From VXLM01 sp965242665 (GTDB lineage: Bacteria > Chloroflexota > Dehalococcoidia > Lucifugimonadales > VXLM01): DNA of 64,000 nucleotides. This document shows positions 1 to 8,149 of this stretch, piece by piece. How positions within the stretch are numbered: the first letter of the stretch is position 1; each line of letters begins with the position of its first letter. The stretch is from assembly GCA_965242665.1 (NCBI GenBank), contig OZ251484.1, positions 248,001 through 312,000 on the forward strand, in the 5' to 3' direction. Under the pieces are notes generated by a model. That model saw nothing but the letters and a program-made list of their open reading frames with translations, had not been told where the DNA came from and searched no databases. The position numbers were made by a program, and so were the translations under genes.

Positions 1-1231
1 CGTGGATGAGGCTCTTGCGGTACTGGCGCATCTGGTCGATGATCCGGATCGTGACGGCGATGGCCGCGTCGATCTTGGCCACCTTATCGTCCAGGTACTC
101 GGCAATGGCTGCCTGCTCTTCGAGGGGTGGTAGAGGAATGTATGCGTTGCGGTACTTCCTGGCGTTGACGTTCTTAATGGTCGATTGGACAACCACCCAC
201 CGAAGGAACCCTTGGAAGGCTTGTGTCTGGGTAAATTGGAAGAGATATTCCGGCAATATATGGGGCCCAGGAACGAACCGAACGAGGTATCCAGCGTGTG
301 CACAAGGGCCGTGTAATTTCGACTGATAGAGGAATGAACGTCCTACGGTTCCACTTCTCGATATGAGGATGTCTCCATCATTCAGCAGGTAGTTCTCAAC
401 GCGCTCTTTGGGGAGAAATACGCCGCCGTCGTCTTTGAGTAGTCCTTCGTCGGTGATGTCGGTTGTTCTAATGAATCGGATTCCGCTGTCCTGATATTCT
501 GTGGCAGGGACATTTGCGCCATAGATTCCGGATCTCGAGCATAGATACTTGAGGCGCGGCGTCTGCCAATGCTCCGGAATGTCGTCGAGCCATGGGATGC
601 CGGAGGGCTTCATCGGCGTATTCTTGGGGTCGAGTCCGCCTAGGACTGTGTAGTGGATGGTGGACTTGCGGAGTTGTTTGAGTAGGTCGAGCATCCGCTG
701 TTTGCCCTGGAGGAAGCGCTGGATGAGTGCGTCTTTGTGGGTGAGGTAGCGGGCGATGGCGGCTTGTTCTTCGGGAGGTGGAATTGGCCCTACTCTCCGA
801 TATGCTTCCTGACGGTTGAGACCGGGTATCGCCGAATCACGGGAGGCGGCATCGAGTTTCAACCAGACGAGATAGTAATACAGCCATCGCAAATCGGCAT
901 TGGTATAACGGTCATCTACGAAGAACGCTGTGTCAATTGCGAAAACAGGCTCCTCCGAATAGTTGACTTTACCGAATGATCCTTTGCGTCCAACAATTAT
1001 GCACGGGGCGTTTGTATTTGCCGATGAATGAACCCCAATCTGTCCGTTCGATCCGTATACGGGCACCGGCCCGTCTACCCGCATGTCTGCCGTAAGGGTA
1101 TTTCCGTAGGCCAACCGGCAGACTGTTTTCAGCCGCCACGCTTCCCAGTGCACGGGGATTTCGTCGAGCCATGGGATGCCGGAGGGTTTGTATTCGGGGT
1201 ATGTTGGGAGGAGCGGCGGTCGGTCGGTCAT
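1..1231 (-). CDS. hsdS: Type I restriction-modification specificity subunit HsdS (3' end cut by window edge)
   Basis: This is the DNA-recognition subunit of a type I restriction-modification enzyme, which would pair with the HsdM encoded upstream. One open frame runs from ATG at 1231 off the left edge, giving about 410 residues. Two target-recognition halves each begin with the repeated motif PSGIPWLD followed by an H-W pair, at about residues 18 and 208. Each half ends in a helical conserved segment containing PPxEEQAAIA. The last visible residues (DAAIAVTIRIIDQMRQYRKS) are the typical C-terminal coiled helix. The second recognition half is visibly more AT-rich than its surroundings, as expected for a domain exchanged by recombination. 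It is the fifth gene of the minus-strand operon that starts with hsdM; any hsdR would lie beyond the left edge. Confidence 0.93.
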   Translation of the reverse strand, partial: MTDRPPLLPTYPEYKPSGIPWLDEIPVHWEAWRLKTVCRLAYGNTLTADMRVDGPVPVYGSNGQIGVHSSANTNAPCIIVGRKGSFGKVNYSEEPVFAIDTAFFVDDRYTNADLRWLYYYLVWLKLDAASRDSAIPGLNRQEAYRRVGPIPPPEEQAAIARYLTHKDALIQRFLQGKQRMLDLLKQLRKSTIHYTVLGGLDPKNTPMKPSGIPWLDDIPEHWQTPRLKYLCSRSGIYGANVPATEYQDSGIRFIRTTDITDEGLLKDDGGVFLPKERVENYLLNDGDILISRSGTVGRSFLYQSKLHGPCAHAGYLVRFVPGPHILPEYLFQFTQTQAFQGFLRWVVVQSTIKNVNARKYRNAYIPLPPLEEQAAIAEYLDDKVAKIDAAIAVTIRIIDQMRQYRKSLIH

Positions 1232-1259
1232 GGGGGGGATGGGTGGTCAGTGGGAGATC

Positions 1260-1541
1260 TCAAGCATCTTCGAGGATGGCTTGGGGGGTTGGCGTGAGGT
1301 GCGAGAGAGGTTTGCCTGTGAGGCGCATGTAGAGGGCGTAGGGGCAAAGTTCTATGTCTGGGTTCCAAGCGATTACGCCGTAGTCGGTTAGGTGTACGGA
1401 TGCGAAGCAGTTTGGGTCGTTCCACGCGGTGAATACGCCGTCTGCGAGGTGGGATAGGTCGACTTCTCCGGACGCGCCGTCGGAGTAGCGGAGCCATATG
1501 CGGCGTCCGTCTCTGGGTTGTACTGCGGTTGGTCGGATCAT
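1260..1541 (-). CDS. DUF2442 domain protein
   Basis: This 93-residue protein starts MIRPTAVQPRDGRRIWLRYS and contains the pattern of DUF2442 proteins: a GEVDLS strand, a W-x-D-P turn and a core ending in the sequence around PDIELCPYALYMRLTG. The function of the family is not established; members often sit beside small mobile or toxin-antitoxin-like genes. An upstream in-frame start at 1670 exists but would overlap the TIR gene, so I chose the ATG at 1541, with a weak AGGAAA ribosome site before it. It lies 23 nt after the TIR-like gene and 28 nt before hsdS, so it should be on the same message. Its role there is unknown. Confidence 0.75.
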   Translation of the reverse strand: MIRPTAVQPRDGRRIWLRYSDGASGEVDLSHLADGVFTAWNDPNCFASVHLTDYGVIAWNPDIELCPYALYMRLTGKPLSHLTPTPQAILEDA

Positions 1542-1564
1542 GATGTTTTCCTGCGCGTGCGGGC

Positions 1565-2119
1565 CTATTGCCAGCCGTGGGCGCAGTCGCCGCCTCTGTT
1601 GTTCTTGAACTGCGGACGACTGTTGTCGGGGGGAGTACCGCATCTGCGCTCGAACGCGGTATGGATCCAATCGCGAACATGCGACGAATAATTTGACCAG
1701 TTATACACCACTGCGTATGGGTCATCCCCACTGACGTTATCGGCCAGCCTGGGGGGAACCAACTTATGATAGTATTTTTCCGTACTATAGTTCGAGTGAT
1801 TGGGAAGGAGGATGCCCAACAGACCGCATCTTGAATTCCTCTTGGTGTCCCTGAGGCTCGAACCGATTTCCCAATCGACATGCTTTCGCTGCCAGGTGCA
1901 GGGGCCGATGAGCACGACTGTTACGGTCGCGTCACGAATGAACCCATCGCGAATCTTCTCTCGAATCGTTTCGGCAGGAAGATTCCCGTCGTCTATATCC
2001 CCATCATCAACCGATTCATCCACAATATCGTCGCCCATCATTTGGATGAACTTGTCTTTGTATGCCTGATCTTCGTGGTGGTAGCTGACGAATACTTTGT
2101 GTCTCGGCGTTTCAGGCAT
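1565..2119 (-). CDS. TIR-like (MTH538/ThsB-type) protein
   Basis: This 184-residue protein has a single TIR-like domain of the MTH538/DUF1863 class, the class that contains ThsB of the Thoeris antiphage system. Visible landmarks are the first strand KVFVSYHHED (residues 8-17), a TVTVVLIGPCTW strand (about 65-76) and the helix VDWEIGSSLR, whose glutamate (E84) matches the catalytic position of NAD-processing TIR domains. From the family one expects NAD cleavage or production of a cyclic-ADP-ribose-type signal, but this is not shown for this subgroup. No ThsA-like sensor gene lies nearby. It sits inside the type I RM operon, 70 nt after the 165-residue gene and 23 nt before the DUF2442 gene, so a defence role is likely. 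Confidence 0.82.
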   Translation of the reverse strand: MPETPRHKVFVSYHHEDQAYKDKFIQMMGDDIVDESVDDGDIDDGNLPAETIREKIRDGFIRDATVTVVLIGPCTWQRKHVDWEIGSSLRDTKRNSRCGLLGILLPNHSNYSTEKYYHKLVPPRLADNVSGDDPYAVVYNWSNYSSHVRDWIHTAFERRCGTPPDNSRPQFKNNRGGDCAHGWQ

Positions 2120-2189
2120 GGGTGTCCTCCTTGGAGTGTATATTTGTTCCCATTCTACCGCAACAGGGAAGGATCGTCAATGGGCATGG

Positions 2190-2687
2190 TCACCCCTCTT
2201 CGGTTTTCTCCAGGTCTGTTAGGTCTTCGACGCCGGCGATGTCGGCCAACATGCGGTTGTAGTTGCGTAAGTCCTCTTGGAGTTCGGCAAGCTCTTGCCG
2301 GAAGTCTTGCCGTTTGCACGGGTCGAGGAAGGCACCGGACAGGCTTTCCTTGTGCCATTTCGCTGTGAATGGGCGAACGATCTGGTTGAGCACGGGAATC
2401 GCAACCTTGGAGAATTGTATGGCATTGCGTCCGCGGTGGCGCAGGATTTCGCGGGTTGTGGGGAAAAGGGAATATACGCTGTCCAATGCGGTTTTCTCGT
2501 CGCCCGCGTCCGGGGGAAGGGATTGGGTGACGATTCTCGTAAGCATTTCGACATAGAGGTCCCAGGCGGCGTCCTTGTCTGCTGGTTCATCAAAGGATAT
2601 TTCCGCGCTGGCCCATCTCGGCCCGAGCTTGACCTTCTCAAGTCGAAATCTGCGGAACAGTCCACCGAGTTTCATTCTGGCAGTCAT
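2190..2687 (-). CDS. Unrecognised 165-residue protein between hsdM and the TIR-like gene
   Basis: I do not recognise this family. The protein starts MTARMKLGGLFRRFRLEKVK, is predicted soluble, and its C-terminal half is helical and charged (RQELAELQEDLRNYNRM), which could form a coiled coil. There is no signal peptide, membrane segment or obvious catalytic motif. Its ATG overlaps the hsdM stop by 4 nt (2684-2687), so translation is probably coupled to hsdM, and the TIR-like gene follows after 70 nt. The position suggests a partner, sensor or regulator of the TIR-like protein, or an accessory subunit of the type I enzyme; both are inference from context only. Confidence 0.75.
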   Translation of the reverse strand: MTARMKLGGLFRRFRLEKVKLGPRWASAEISFDEPADKDAAWDLYVEMLTRIVTQSLPPDAGDEKTALDSVYSLFPTTREILRHRGRNAIQFSKVAIPVLNQIVRPFTAKWHKESLSGAFLDPCKRQDFRQELAELQEDLRNYNRMLADIAGVEDLTDLEKTEEG

Positions 2688-4636
2688 CCAATGACATCCC
2701 CCAGGAGTTCACCGGTTTCGGTCTGGGAGGCCAGTATATCAGAGTGGATGTCTTCTGTGGATGGGACGCGTTCGGGTTTGGTGAAGTAGCGGGTGAAGCT
2801 GATTTCGTAGCCGATCTTGACGCTAGCGGGGTCGTACCATGCGTCGGGGGAGAATGGGTGGATTTCTTGTCGGAGGAAGGCGTCGGCGTCGGCGTGGTCG
2901 GACATGTACGCTTGTTCGGAGTCGCGGAGGTCTTGGTCTGGCCAGTATTCGACGACGGCGGGTTTGGAGTCGATGGTAGTTTGGAAGAGTCCGCAGGATG
3001 GGTTGGGTTCGGCGCCGCGCTTGTGGATCTTGCGTATGACAGGCGGGGCGTCGTCCGCGCGGTTGCCTGCGTCGATGAGGGGCTTGGTTTCGGCTGCCTT
3101 GTAGGGCCGGTTTGGGTCGATGCCGCGGAGTCTGAGGGGGTACTCGATGGTAACCTTGCGGTATCCGAAGGCGTTGTTGGGGAAGATTCGGGAGTGTTCG
3201 GTTTCTTGGAAGGCGAGGAAGGTGTCGCAGATGCGTTGGATGTATTCTTTGGAGAGCTCGGAGGTTTTCTGTCCGAGGTTCTTGCGGAGGATGGTATACC
3301 ATTCGGAGGCGTCGATGAGTTGGACGTGTCCTTTTCGGTCTGGGTGCTTGCGGTTGGTGAGTATCCAAATGTATGTGGCGATGCCGGTGTTGTAGAACAT
3401 GTTGAGCGGCATGGCGACGACGGCTTCGAGCCAGTCGTTTTCGATGACCCATTGTCGGATGTTGCTTTCGCCTGATGCGGCGTCGCCGGTGAAGAGGGAG
3501 CTGCCGTTGTGGACTTCTGCGATGCGGCTGCCGAGTTCGGTATTGTTCTTCATCTTGCCGAGCATGTTTGCGAGGAACATCATTTGTCCGTCGCTGGAGC
3601 GGGTGACGAGGCTGTATTCTGGGTCGTCGGCGTGTCGTATGAGGAAGCGGGGGTCGCGGATGCCGCTCTTGCCTCCGAGTCGGTCGAGGTCGGTCTTCCA
3701 TGATTTGCCATAGGGCGGATTGGAGAGCATGAAGTCGAACTCGAGCTTTGGGAATGCGTCTTGGGAGAGTGTGGAGCCGTAGCGGATGTTGTCCGCTTCG
3801 ACGCCCTCCCCTTTCAAGATGAGGTCGGCCTTGCTGATGGCAAAGGTTTCTGGGTTGACTTCCTGGCCATAGAGGTGGACGGTAACTTCCTTGTCTTCAT
3901 CCTTGGCGATCTGCTGGAGGGTTTCTTCCGCGACGGTCAACATGCCGCCGGTTCCGCAGGCGCCGTCGTAGACGAGGTATGGTGCGGAGCGTACGTCTTT
4001 GGCTACGGGCATGAAGACGAGGCGCGCCATGAGTTCGACGACGTCTCGGGGGGTGAAGTGTTCGCCTGCTTCTTCGTTGTTTTCTTCGCTGAAGCGGCGG
4101 ATGAGTTCTTCGAAGATCGTCCCCATGCTGTGGTTGTCGAGGGCGGGCAGCCGGACGGATCCATCGAGGTTCAAGACGGGCCTGGGGCTGAGGTTGATGG
4201 AGCTGTCGAGGAACTTTTCTATCAGGAACCCGAGGGCGTCGGATGCGACGAGGGTGGGAACCTGATTGCGGAATTTGAAGTTGTCGAGCACTTCCTGGAC
4301 GTTTGGAGAGAATCCGTCGAGGTAGGTCTCGAAATCGGCCGTCAGCTGTTGGCGTCGAGCCTTGGCGGTCAGGCCTCGGAGGGTAAATGGGGAGGTGTTG
4401 TAGAACGCCTCGCCTGCCGCGCGTCGGAGGGCGGCGTCTTGATGGGTGATACCGCTATCGTCCAAGTGCTTTTTCATCGCGAGGACTTTGTCTTTGGTGG
4501 GTTCGAGGACTGCATCGAGTCGTCGAATGACGAGCATTGGGAGGATAACGTCTCGGTACTTGCCGCGCACGTAGACATCGCGCAGTACGTCGTCGGCGAT
4601 GCCCCATATGAAGTTGCTGATGTTGAGGGCGCTCAC
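2684..4636 (-). CDS. hsdM: Type I restriction-modification DNA methyltransferase HsdM
   Basis: This is the N6-adenine methyltransferase subunit of a type I restriction enzyme. It has the helical N-terminal domain typical of HsdM (NFIWGIADDVLRD, then RGKYRDVILPMLVIRRLDA). The AdoMet site DGACGTGGM follows in the middle, and then the catalytic motif IV LSNPPYGKSW. The C-terminal part matches the helical extension seen in long HsdM proteins. I chose the GTG at 4636 (SALNISNF start) because it follows a GGAGG site by 11 nt and fits the family N-terminus; an ATG at 4768 would add 44 residues with no family similarity. It is the first gene of the operon and overlaps the next gene by 4 nt. Confidence 0.93.
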   Translation of the reverse strand: MSALNISNFIWGIADDVLRDVYVRGKYRDVILPMLVIRRLDAVLEPTKDKVLAMKKHLDDSGITHQDAALRRAAGEAFYNTSPFTLRGLTAKARRQQLTADFETYLDGFSPNVQEVLDNFKFRNQVPTLVASDALGFLIEKFLDSSINLSPRPVLNLDGSVRLPALDNHSMGTIFEELIRRFSEENNEEAGEHFTPRDVVELMARLVFMPVAKDVRSAPYLVYDGACGTGGMLTVAEETLQQIAKDEDKEVTVHLYGQEVNPETFAISKADLILKGEGVEADNIRYGSTLSQDAFPKLEFDFMLSNPPYGKSWKTDLDRLGGKSGIRDPRFLIRHADDPEYSLVTRSSDGQMMFLANMLGKMKNNTELGSRIAEVHNGSSLFTGDAASGESNIRQWVIENDWLEAVVAMPLNMFYNTGIATYIWILTNRKHPDRKGHVQLIDASEWYTILRKNLGQKTSELSKEYIQRICDTFLAFQETEHSRIFPNNAFGYRKVTIEYPLRLRGIDPNRPYKAAETKPLIDAGNRADDAPPVIRKIHKRGAEPNPSCGLFQTTIDSKPAVVEYWPDQDLRDSEQAYMSDHADADAFLRQEIHPFSPDAWYDPASVKIGYEISFTRYFTKPERVPSTEDIHSDILASQTETGELLGDVIG

Positions 4637-4822
4637 GTTCTCATCGGCCTCCGGGCTTTGGAAGGGTTTGCATGGCCTGCGTTCCGGCGAACACGGTATC
4701 AGGGCGGCGTGCGCTCGGTACGCGAACGGCGCGCCGCTTCCGGGAGGTTGGACCGCCGGGGCAGTCATGCAGGAGTTTCCTCAATAGGCTACCGTTCTTG
4801 GCTGCCGGCCGCAAGGTGGGAG

Positions 4823-5042
4823 ATTCCCGCCTTCGCGGGAATGACGTGGGAGGGTGCGGGAATGACGGGAGGGGGATGCGGGAATGACGTGGGAGGGAGG
4901 CGGGAATGACGGGAGTGGGGCGCGATATGGGAGGCAGGGATAGATTCCCGCTTTCGCGGGAATGACGTAGACAGGGATGGGAATGACGTAGACAGGGATG
5001 GGAATGACGTGGGAGGGACGTGGGAATGACAGGAGAGGGATA
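4823..5042. repeat. ATTCCC-N8-GGGAAT palindromes with a degenerate GGGAATGAC array
   Basis: The gap between hsdM and the aldo/keto reductase holds two 20-bp palindromes at 4823-4842 and 4944-4963. Each is followed by irregular tandem units of 15-22 bp containing GGGAATGACG and a G-rich linker. Similar clusters occur at 16933, 19414 and 37010, and a single palindrome lies at 10312. The palindrome fits the consensus published for neisserial dRS3 elements. No direct-repeat and spacer regularity of a CRISPR array is present. Confidence 0.85.
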
Positions 5043-5090
5043 CAGTATGGGAGGCGGGGCTCTCCTGGGGCGGGCGGACGTGGTACTATG

Positions 5091-5099
5091 GGGCGGAGG
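5091..5099 (+). promoter_or_regulatory. Extended -10 promoter candidate for the aldo/keto reductase
   Basis: The sequence TGG followed by TACTAT has the form of an extended -10 element, about 50 nt upstream of the ATG at 5151. No good -35 was seen. This is a motif call only. Confidence 0.35.
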
Positions 5100-5150
5100 C
5101 GAGCGGCGATGTGGCCGCAAGATGCGAAACCTGCTGAGGAGGTGCGGAAC

Positions 5151-6065
5151 ATGAAGGACGCGCTGCCAACTGCGGTCTTGGGGAGGACGGGGATCGAGGT
5201 AACCAGGCTGGGATTCGGTACGGCGCTGTGGAGGCCGGAGCGGGTGTATTGGACAGAGGAACGTGCGGCGGGCCTGTACAACGAGGTACTCGACTGCGGG
5301 ATCGACTTCGTCGACACTGCATACGATTACATGTTCGCCGAGGAGTGGATCGGCAAGAGCATCCGGGGTCGGTACGATGAGTTTCGCCTGGCCACGAAGT
5401 GCGGGTGCACGGACACATGGCCGGATCGGAACAGCTCGCGGCATGAATGGACGAGAGAGAATCTGCTGCGGAATATCGACATTAGCCTCGAACGGTTGGG
5501 GCGAGAGAGCGTCGACATCATCCAGCCGCACAACGCGACGGCGGCAGAGATGGAGCGGGGCAATCTGGTAGAAGCCCTTCGGGAGATGCGGGACTCTGGA
5601 AGGGTGCGGCATATCGGAATTTCGACTACCCTACCCGACTTGCCGACCTTCTTGGAATGGGACGTCTTCGACACGATGCAGATCCCCTATTCTGCACTCG
5701 AACGCGAGCATGAGGATTGGATCACCGAGGCGGCAGAGAGAGGTGTGGGAATCATCATTCGGGGAGGAGTGGCGCAGGGAGAGACGTCGTCCGGCGAACG
5801 GGCGGAGACGTGGAGACAGTTCCAACGCGCCGGGTTGGATGATCTGTTGGAACACGGAGAGAGCCGGTCGTCGTTCGTTCTGCGCTACACGCTCGCGCAT
5901 CCGCATGTCCACACGATCATCGTGGGAACCACACGATCGGAGCATCTGCGGGAGAACGTCGAGTCGGTGATGCGGGGGCCGCTCTCCGATGATGTGTACG
6001 CGGAGGCAAAACGCCGCTTGGACGCCATCGGGCAGACGCCGTCGCCCGTTGACAGGACGCATTGA
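5151..6065 (+). CDS. Aldo/keto reductase
   Basis: This 304-residue protein is a NAD(P)H-dependent aldo/keto reductase of the TIM-barrel family. The start LGRTGIEVTRLGFGTA is the typical first strand. The catalytic tetrad is visible as D55 and Y60 (in DTAYDY), K83 (LATKCG) and H127 (IIQPHN). The cofactor-binding end is recognisable as IIVGTTRSEHLRENVES. The ATG at 5151 is preceded by AGGAGG with an 8-nt gap; the longer in-frame start at 4998 runs through repeat sequence and is unlikely. The substrate cannot be told from sequence. It stands alone, between the divergent type I RM operon and the converging ilvD gene. Confidence 0.9.
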   Translation: MKDALPTAVLGRTGIEVTRLGFGTALWRPERVYWTEERAAGLYNEVLDCGIDFVDTAYDYMFAEEWIGKSIRGRYDEFRLATKCGCTDTWPDRNSSRHEWTRENLLRNIDISLERLGRESVDIIQPHNATAAEMERGNLVEALREMRDSGRVRHIGISTTLPDLPTFLEWDVFDTMQIPYSALEREHEDWITEAAERGVGIIIRGGVAQGETSSGERAETWRQFQRAGLDDLLEHGESRSSFVLRYTLAHPHVHTIIVGTTRSEHLRENVESVMRGPLSDDVYAEAKRRLDAIGQTPSPVDRTH

Positions 6066-6167
6066 CGATCTGGAGGCAGAGTCCGGGTGAGTCGACTGCG
6101 GTCCTGGGCCTATCTAGAGTAGAACGAATCGAACGATTGGATAGATGCGTCAAACGGAACGCCAACC

Positions 6168-7862
6168 TTATGAAGTAACTGCTCCATCGGCGGCGGAGCC
6201 GACGAGGCGGGCGTACTTGGCCATGACTCCCCGTTCGTAGGGGTGAGAGGGGGGCCGCCAGTTCTTGCGGCGTCGTTCCAGTTCTTGGTCGGAGACGAGG
6301 ACGGCGAGTTCGCGGGTTTCCGCATTCATGCGAATGAGGTCGCCGTTCTCGACGAGGGCGATGGTTCCTCCAACGACGGCCTCTGGGGCGACGTGTCCGA
6401 TCATCGGGCCGCGGGTCGCGCCGGAGAATCGTCCGTCTGTAATCAACAACACGTTGGAACTGAGGTCGCCTTGGCCCATGATCGCGCCGGTTACTGCGAG
6501 CATCTCTTGCATACCTGGGCCGCCCTTGGGGCCTTCGTATCGGATGACGAGTACGTCTCCCGGTTCGATTTCGCCTTTTGTGACGGCATCGAAGCAGGCG
6601 CGCTCCCCGTCGAAGACCTTTGCCGGGCCTTCGTGCGCAAGGCGCTTCATCCCTGCAACCTTCATCACGGCCCCATCGGGGGCAAGATTGCCTTTGAGGA
6701 TGACGAGGCCGCCCGTCTTGCTGCGGGGGGCGCTGATTGGGTAGATCACGCGGCCATCAGGTTCTCTGATGTCCATTTCGGATAGGTTCTCGGCCATGCT
6801 CTTCCCGGTGACGGTGATGCAATCGCCGTGGAGGAGTCCCGCATCTAGGAGCTCCTTCATGACGACCTGGACGCCGCCGGCTCTGTCTACGTCGGACATG
6901 ACATACTGCCCGCCCGGACGCAGGTCGGTGATGTAGGGAGTCTTGCGGCTGAGTCGGTCGAAGTCGTCCATGCCGACATCGACATTGGCCTCGTGGGCAA
7001 TGGCGATGATGTGGAGCACGGCGTTGGTGGAGCCGCCCATGGACAAGACGACCATCATGGCATTTTCCAAGGACTCCTTGGTGATGATGTCCCTCGGCTT
7101 GATGTCGCGTTCGAGGAGTTGGTAGAGCGCGCGGCCGGCGTCGTATGCGACGCCTTCTCCGCGTCGATCGACCGCGGGTATCGCCGCAGCGCCTGGGAGG
7201 GACATGCCCATGGCCTCGATGGCGGAAGACATCGTATTGGCGGTGAACATTCCTGAGCAAGCGCCCTCGCCCGGACAGGCAACCTTTTCCATCCCGATGA
7301 GGTCACGCTCGGAAAGCTCCCCGCGAGACCATGACCCGACGGCTTCGTACATATCTTGGATATTGATGTTCTTGCCGTTGAAGCTGCCTGGGAGGATGGC
7401 GCCGCCATAGACGAAGATGGACGGGATATTGAGGCGCGCCATGGACATGATGCACCCGGGCATGTTCTTGTCACATGCGGCCACGGCGATTAGTCCGTCC
7501 ATGCTTTCTCCAAAGCATACGGTTTCGATGGAGTCGGCGATGACTTCGCGGCTCACGAGGGAAGCCTTCATGCCCTCGGTGCCCATGGAGATGCCGTCGC
7601 TGATGGTGATGGTGCCGAACATGAAGGGGACGGCGTCGGTCGACCAGACGCCGTCCTTGACCCGCTCGGCGATGCGAGTCAGGTGAACGTTGCAGGGCGT
7701 CACGTCGCTGGCAAGGTTCGCAACGCCGACGAAGGGCTTGTCCATGTCGTCATCGCGGAGCCCAACTGCGCGCAGCATGGCGCGGGCAGGGGCACGATCC
7801 GGCCCGACGCTAATTGCAGCGCTCATCTTCTTCAAGGCATGTCGTCCGACTCGGCTGGTCAT
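6168..7862 (-). CDS. ilvD: Dihydroxy-acid dehydratase
   Basis: IlvD converts 2,3-dihydroxy-3-methylbutanoate or -pentanoate to the 2-oxo acid, the penultimate step of valine and isoleucine synthesis. The 564-residue length is normal. The three iron-sulfur ligands are in place: C57 (TPCNVHL), C130 (ACDKNMPGC) and C202 (GEGACSGMFTANT). The signature GRFSGATRGPMIGH lies near the C-terminus. Other branched-chain genes are not in the window, so ilvD is solitary here. A short perfect palindrome lies about 70 bp upstream. Confidence 0.97.
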   Translation of the reverse strand: MTSRVGRHALKKMSAAISVGPDRAPARAMLRAVGLRDDDMDKPFVGVANLASDVTPCNVHLTRIAERVKDGVWSTDAVPFMFGTITISDGISMGTEGMKASLVSREVIADSIETVCFGESMDGLIAVAACDKNMPGCIMSMARLNIPSIFVYGGAILPGSFNGKNINIQDMYEAVGSWSRGELSERDLIGMEKVACPGEGACSGMFTANTMSSAIEAMGMSLPGAAAIPAVDRRGEGVAYDAGRALYQLLERDIKPRDIITKESLENAMMVVLSMGGSTNAVLHIIAIAHEANVDVGMDDFDRLSRKTPYITDLRPGGQYVMSDVDRAGGVQVVMKELLDAGLLHGDCITVTGKSMAENLSEMDIREPDGRVIYPISAPRSKTGGLVILKGNLAPDGAVMKVAGMKRLAHEGPAKVFDGERACFDAVTKGEIEPGDVLVIRYEGPKGGPGMQEMLAVTGAIMGQGDLSSNVLLITDGRFSGATRGPMIGHVAPEAVVGGTIALVENGDLIRMNAETRELAVLVSDQELERRRKNWRPPSHPYERGVMAKYARLVGSAADGAVTS

Positions 7863-7931
7863 GAGTAGTCTCCCGGATGAACTGATATATCGGATCGAGC
7901 GGGCATCGGCCGCTGCGACGGAGGAATTACA

Positions 7932-7944
7932 CTAGGACTCCTAG
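7932..7944. promoter_or_regulatory. Short perfect palindrome upstream of ilvD
   Basis: CTAGGACTCCTAG is a 13-bp inverted repeat with a single central base, located about 70 bp before the ilvD start. Its size suits an operator for a dimeric regulator, but nothing else supports that. The rest of the gap from 7863 to 8149 shows no gene. Confidence 0.2.
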
Positions 7945-8149
7945 GGTACGTTGGGAAGGCGTGATGGTCAAGGGTGAATTTTGGTGGCAGATTCTCGGGC
8001 GCGCATTGGCCGAAAGCAAGATTCACGATTTCAAGGGAATGACAGTATTCTCTATACGACGCTCCCCAGAAATGACGGGGTGGGATTCCATGCAACGCAG
8101 GGGCAGGAATGCCAAGACGGGATTCCATGGGCGCTGCCGGAGGAGTCCG

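Noticed and set aside
1565..2687. TIR-like gene pair considered as a complete Thoeris system
   Set aside because: No ThsA-like SIR2 or Macro-domain gene is present; the 165-residue partner does not look like ThsA.
4998..5150. Longer start for the aldo/keto reductase
   Set aside because: It translates the repeat array, while the ATG at 5151 has AGGAGG and the family N-terminus.
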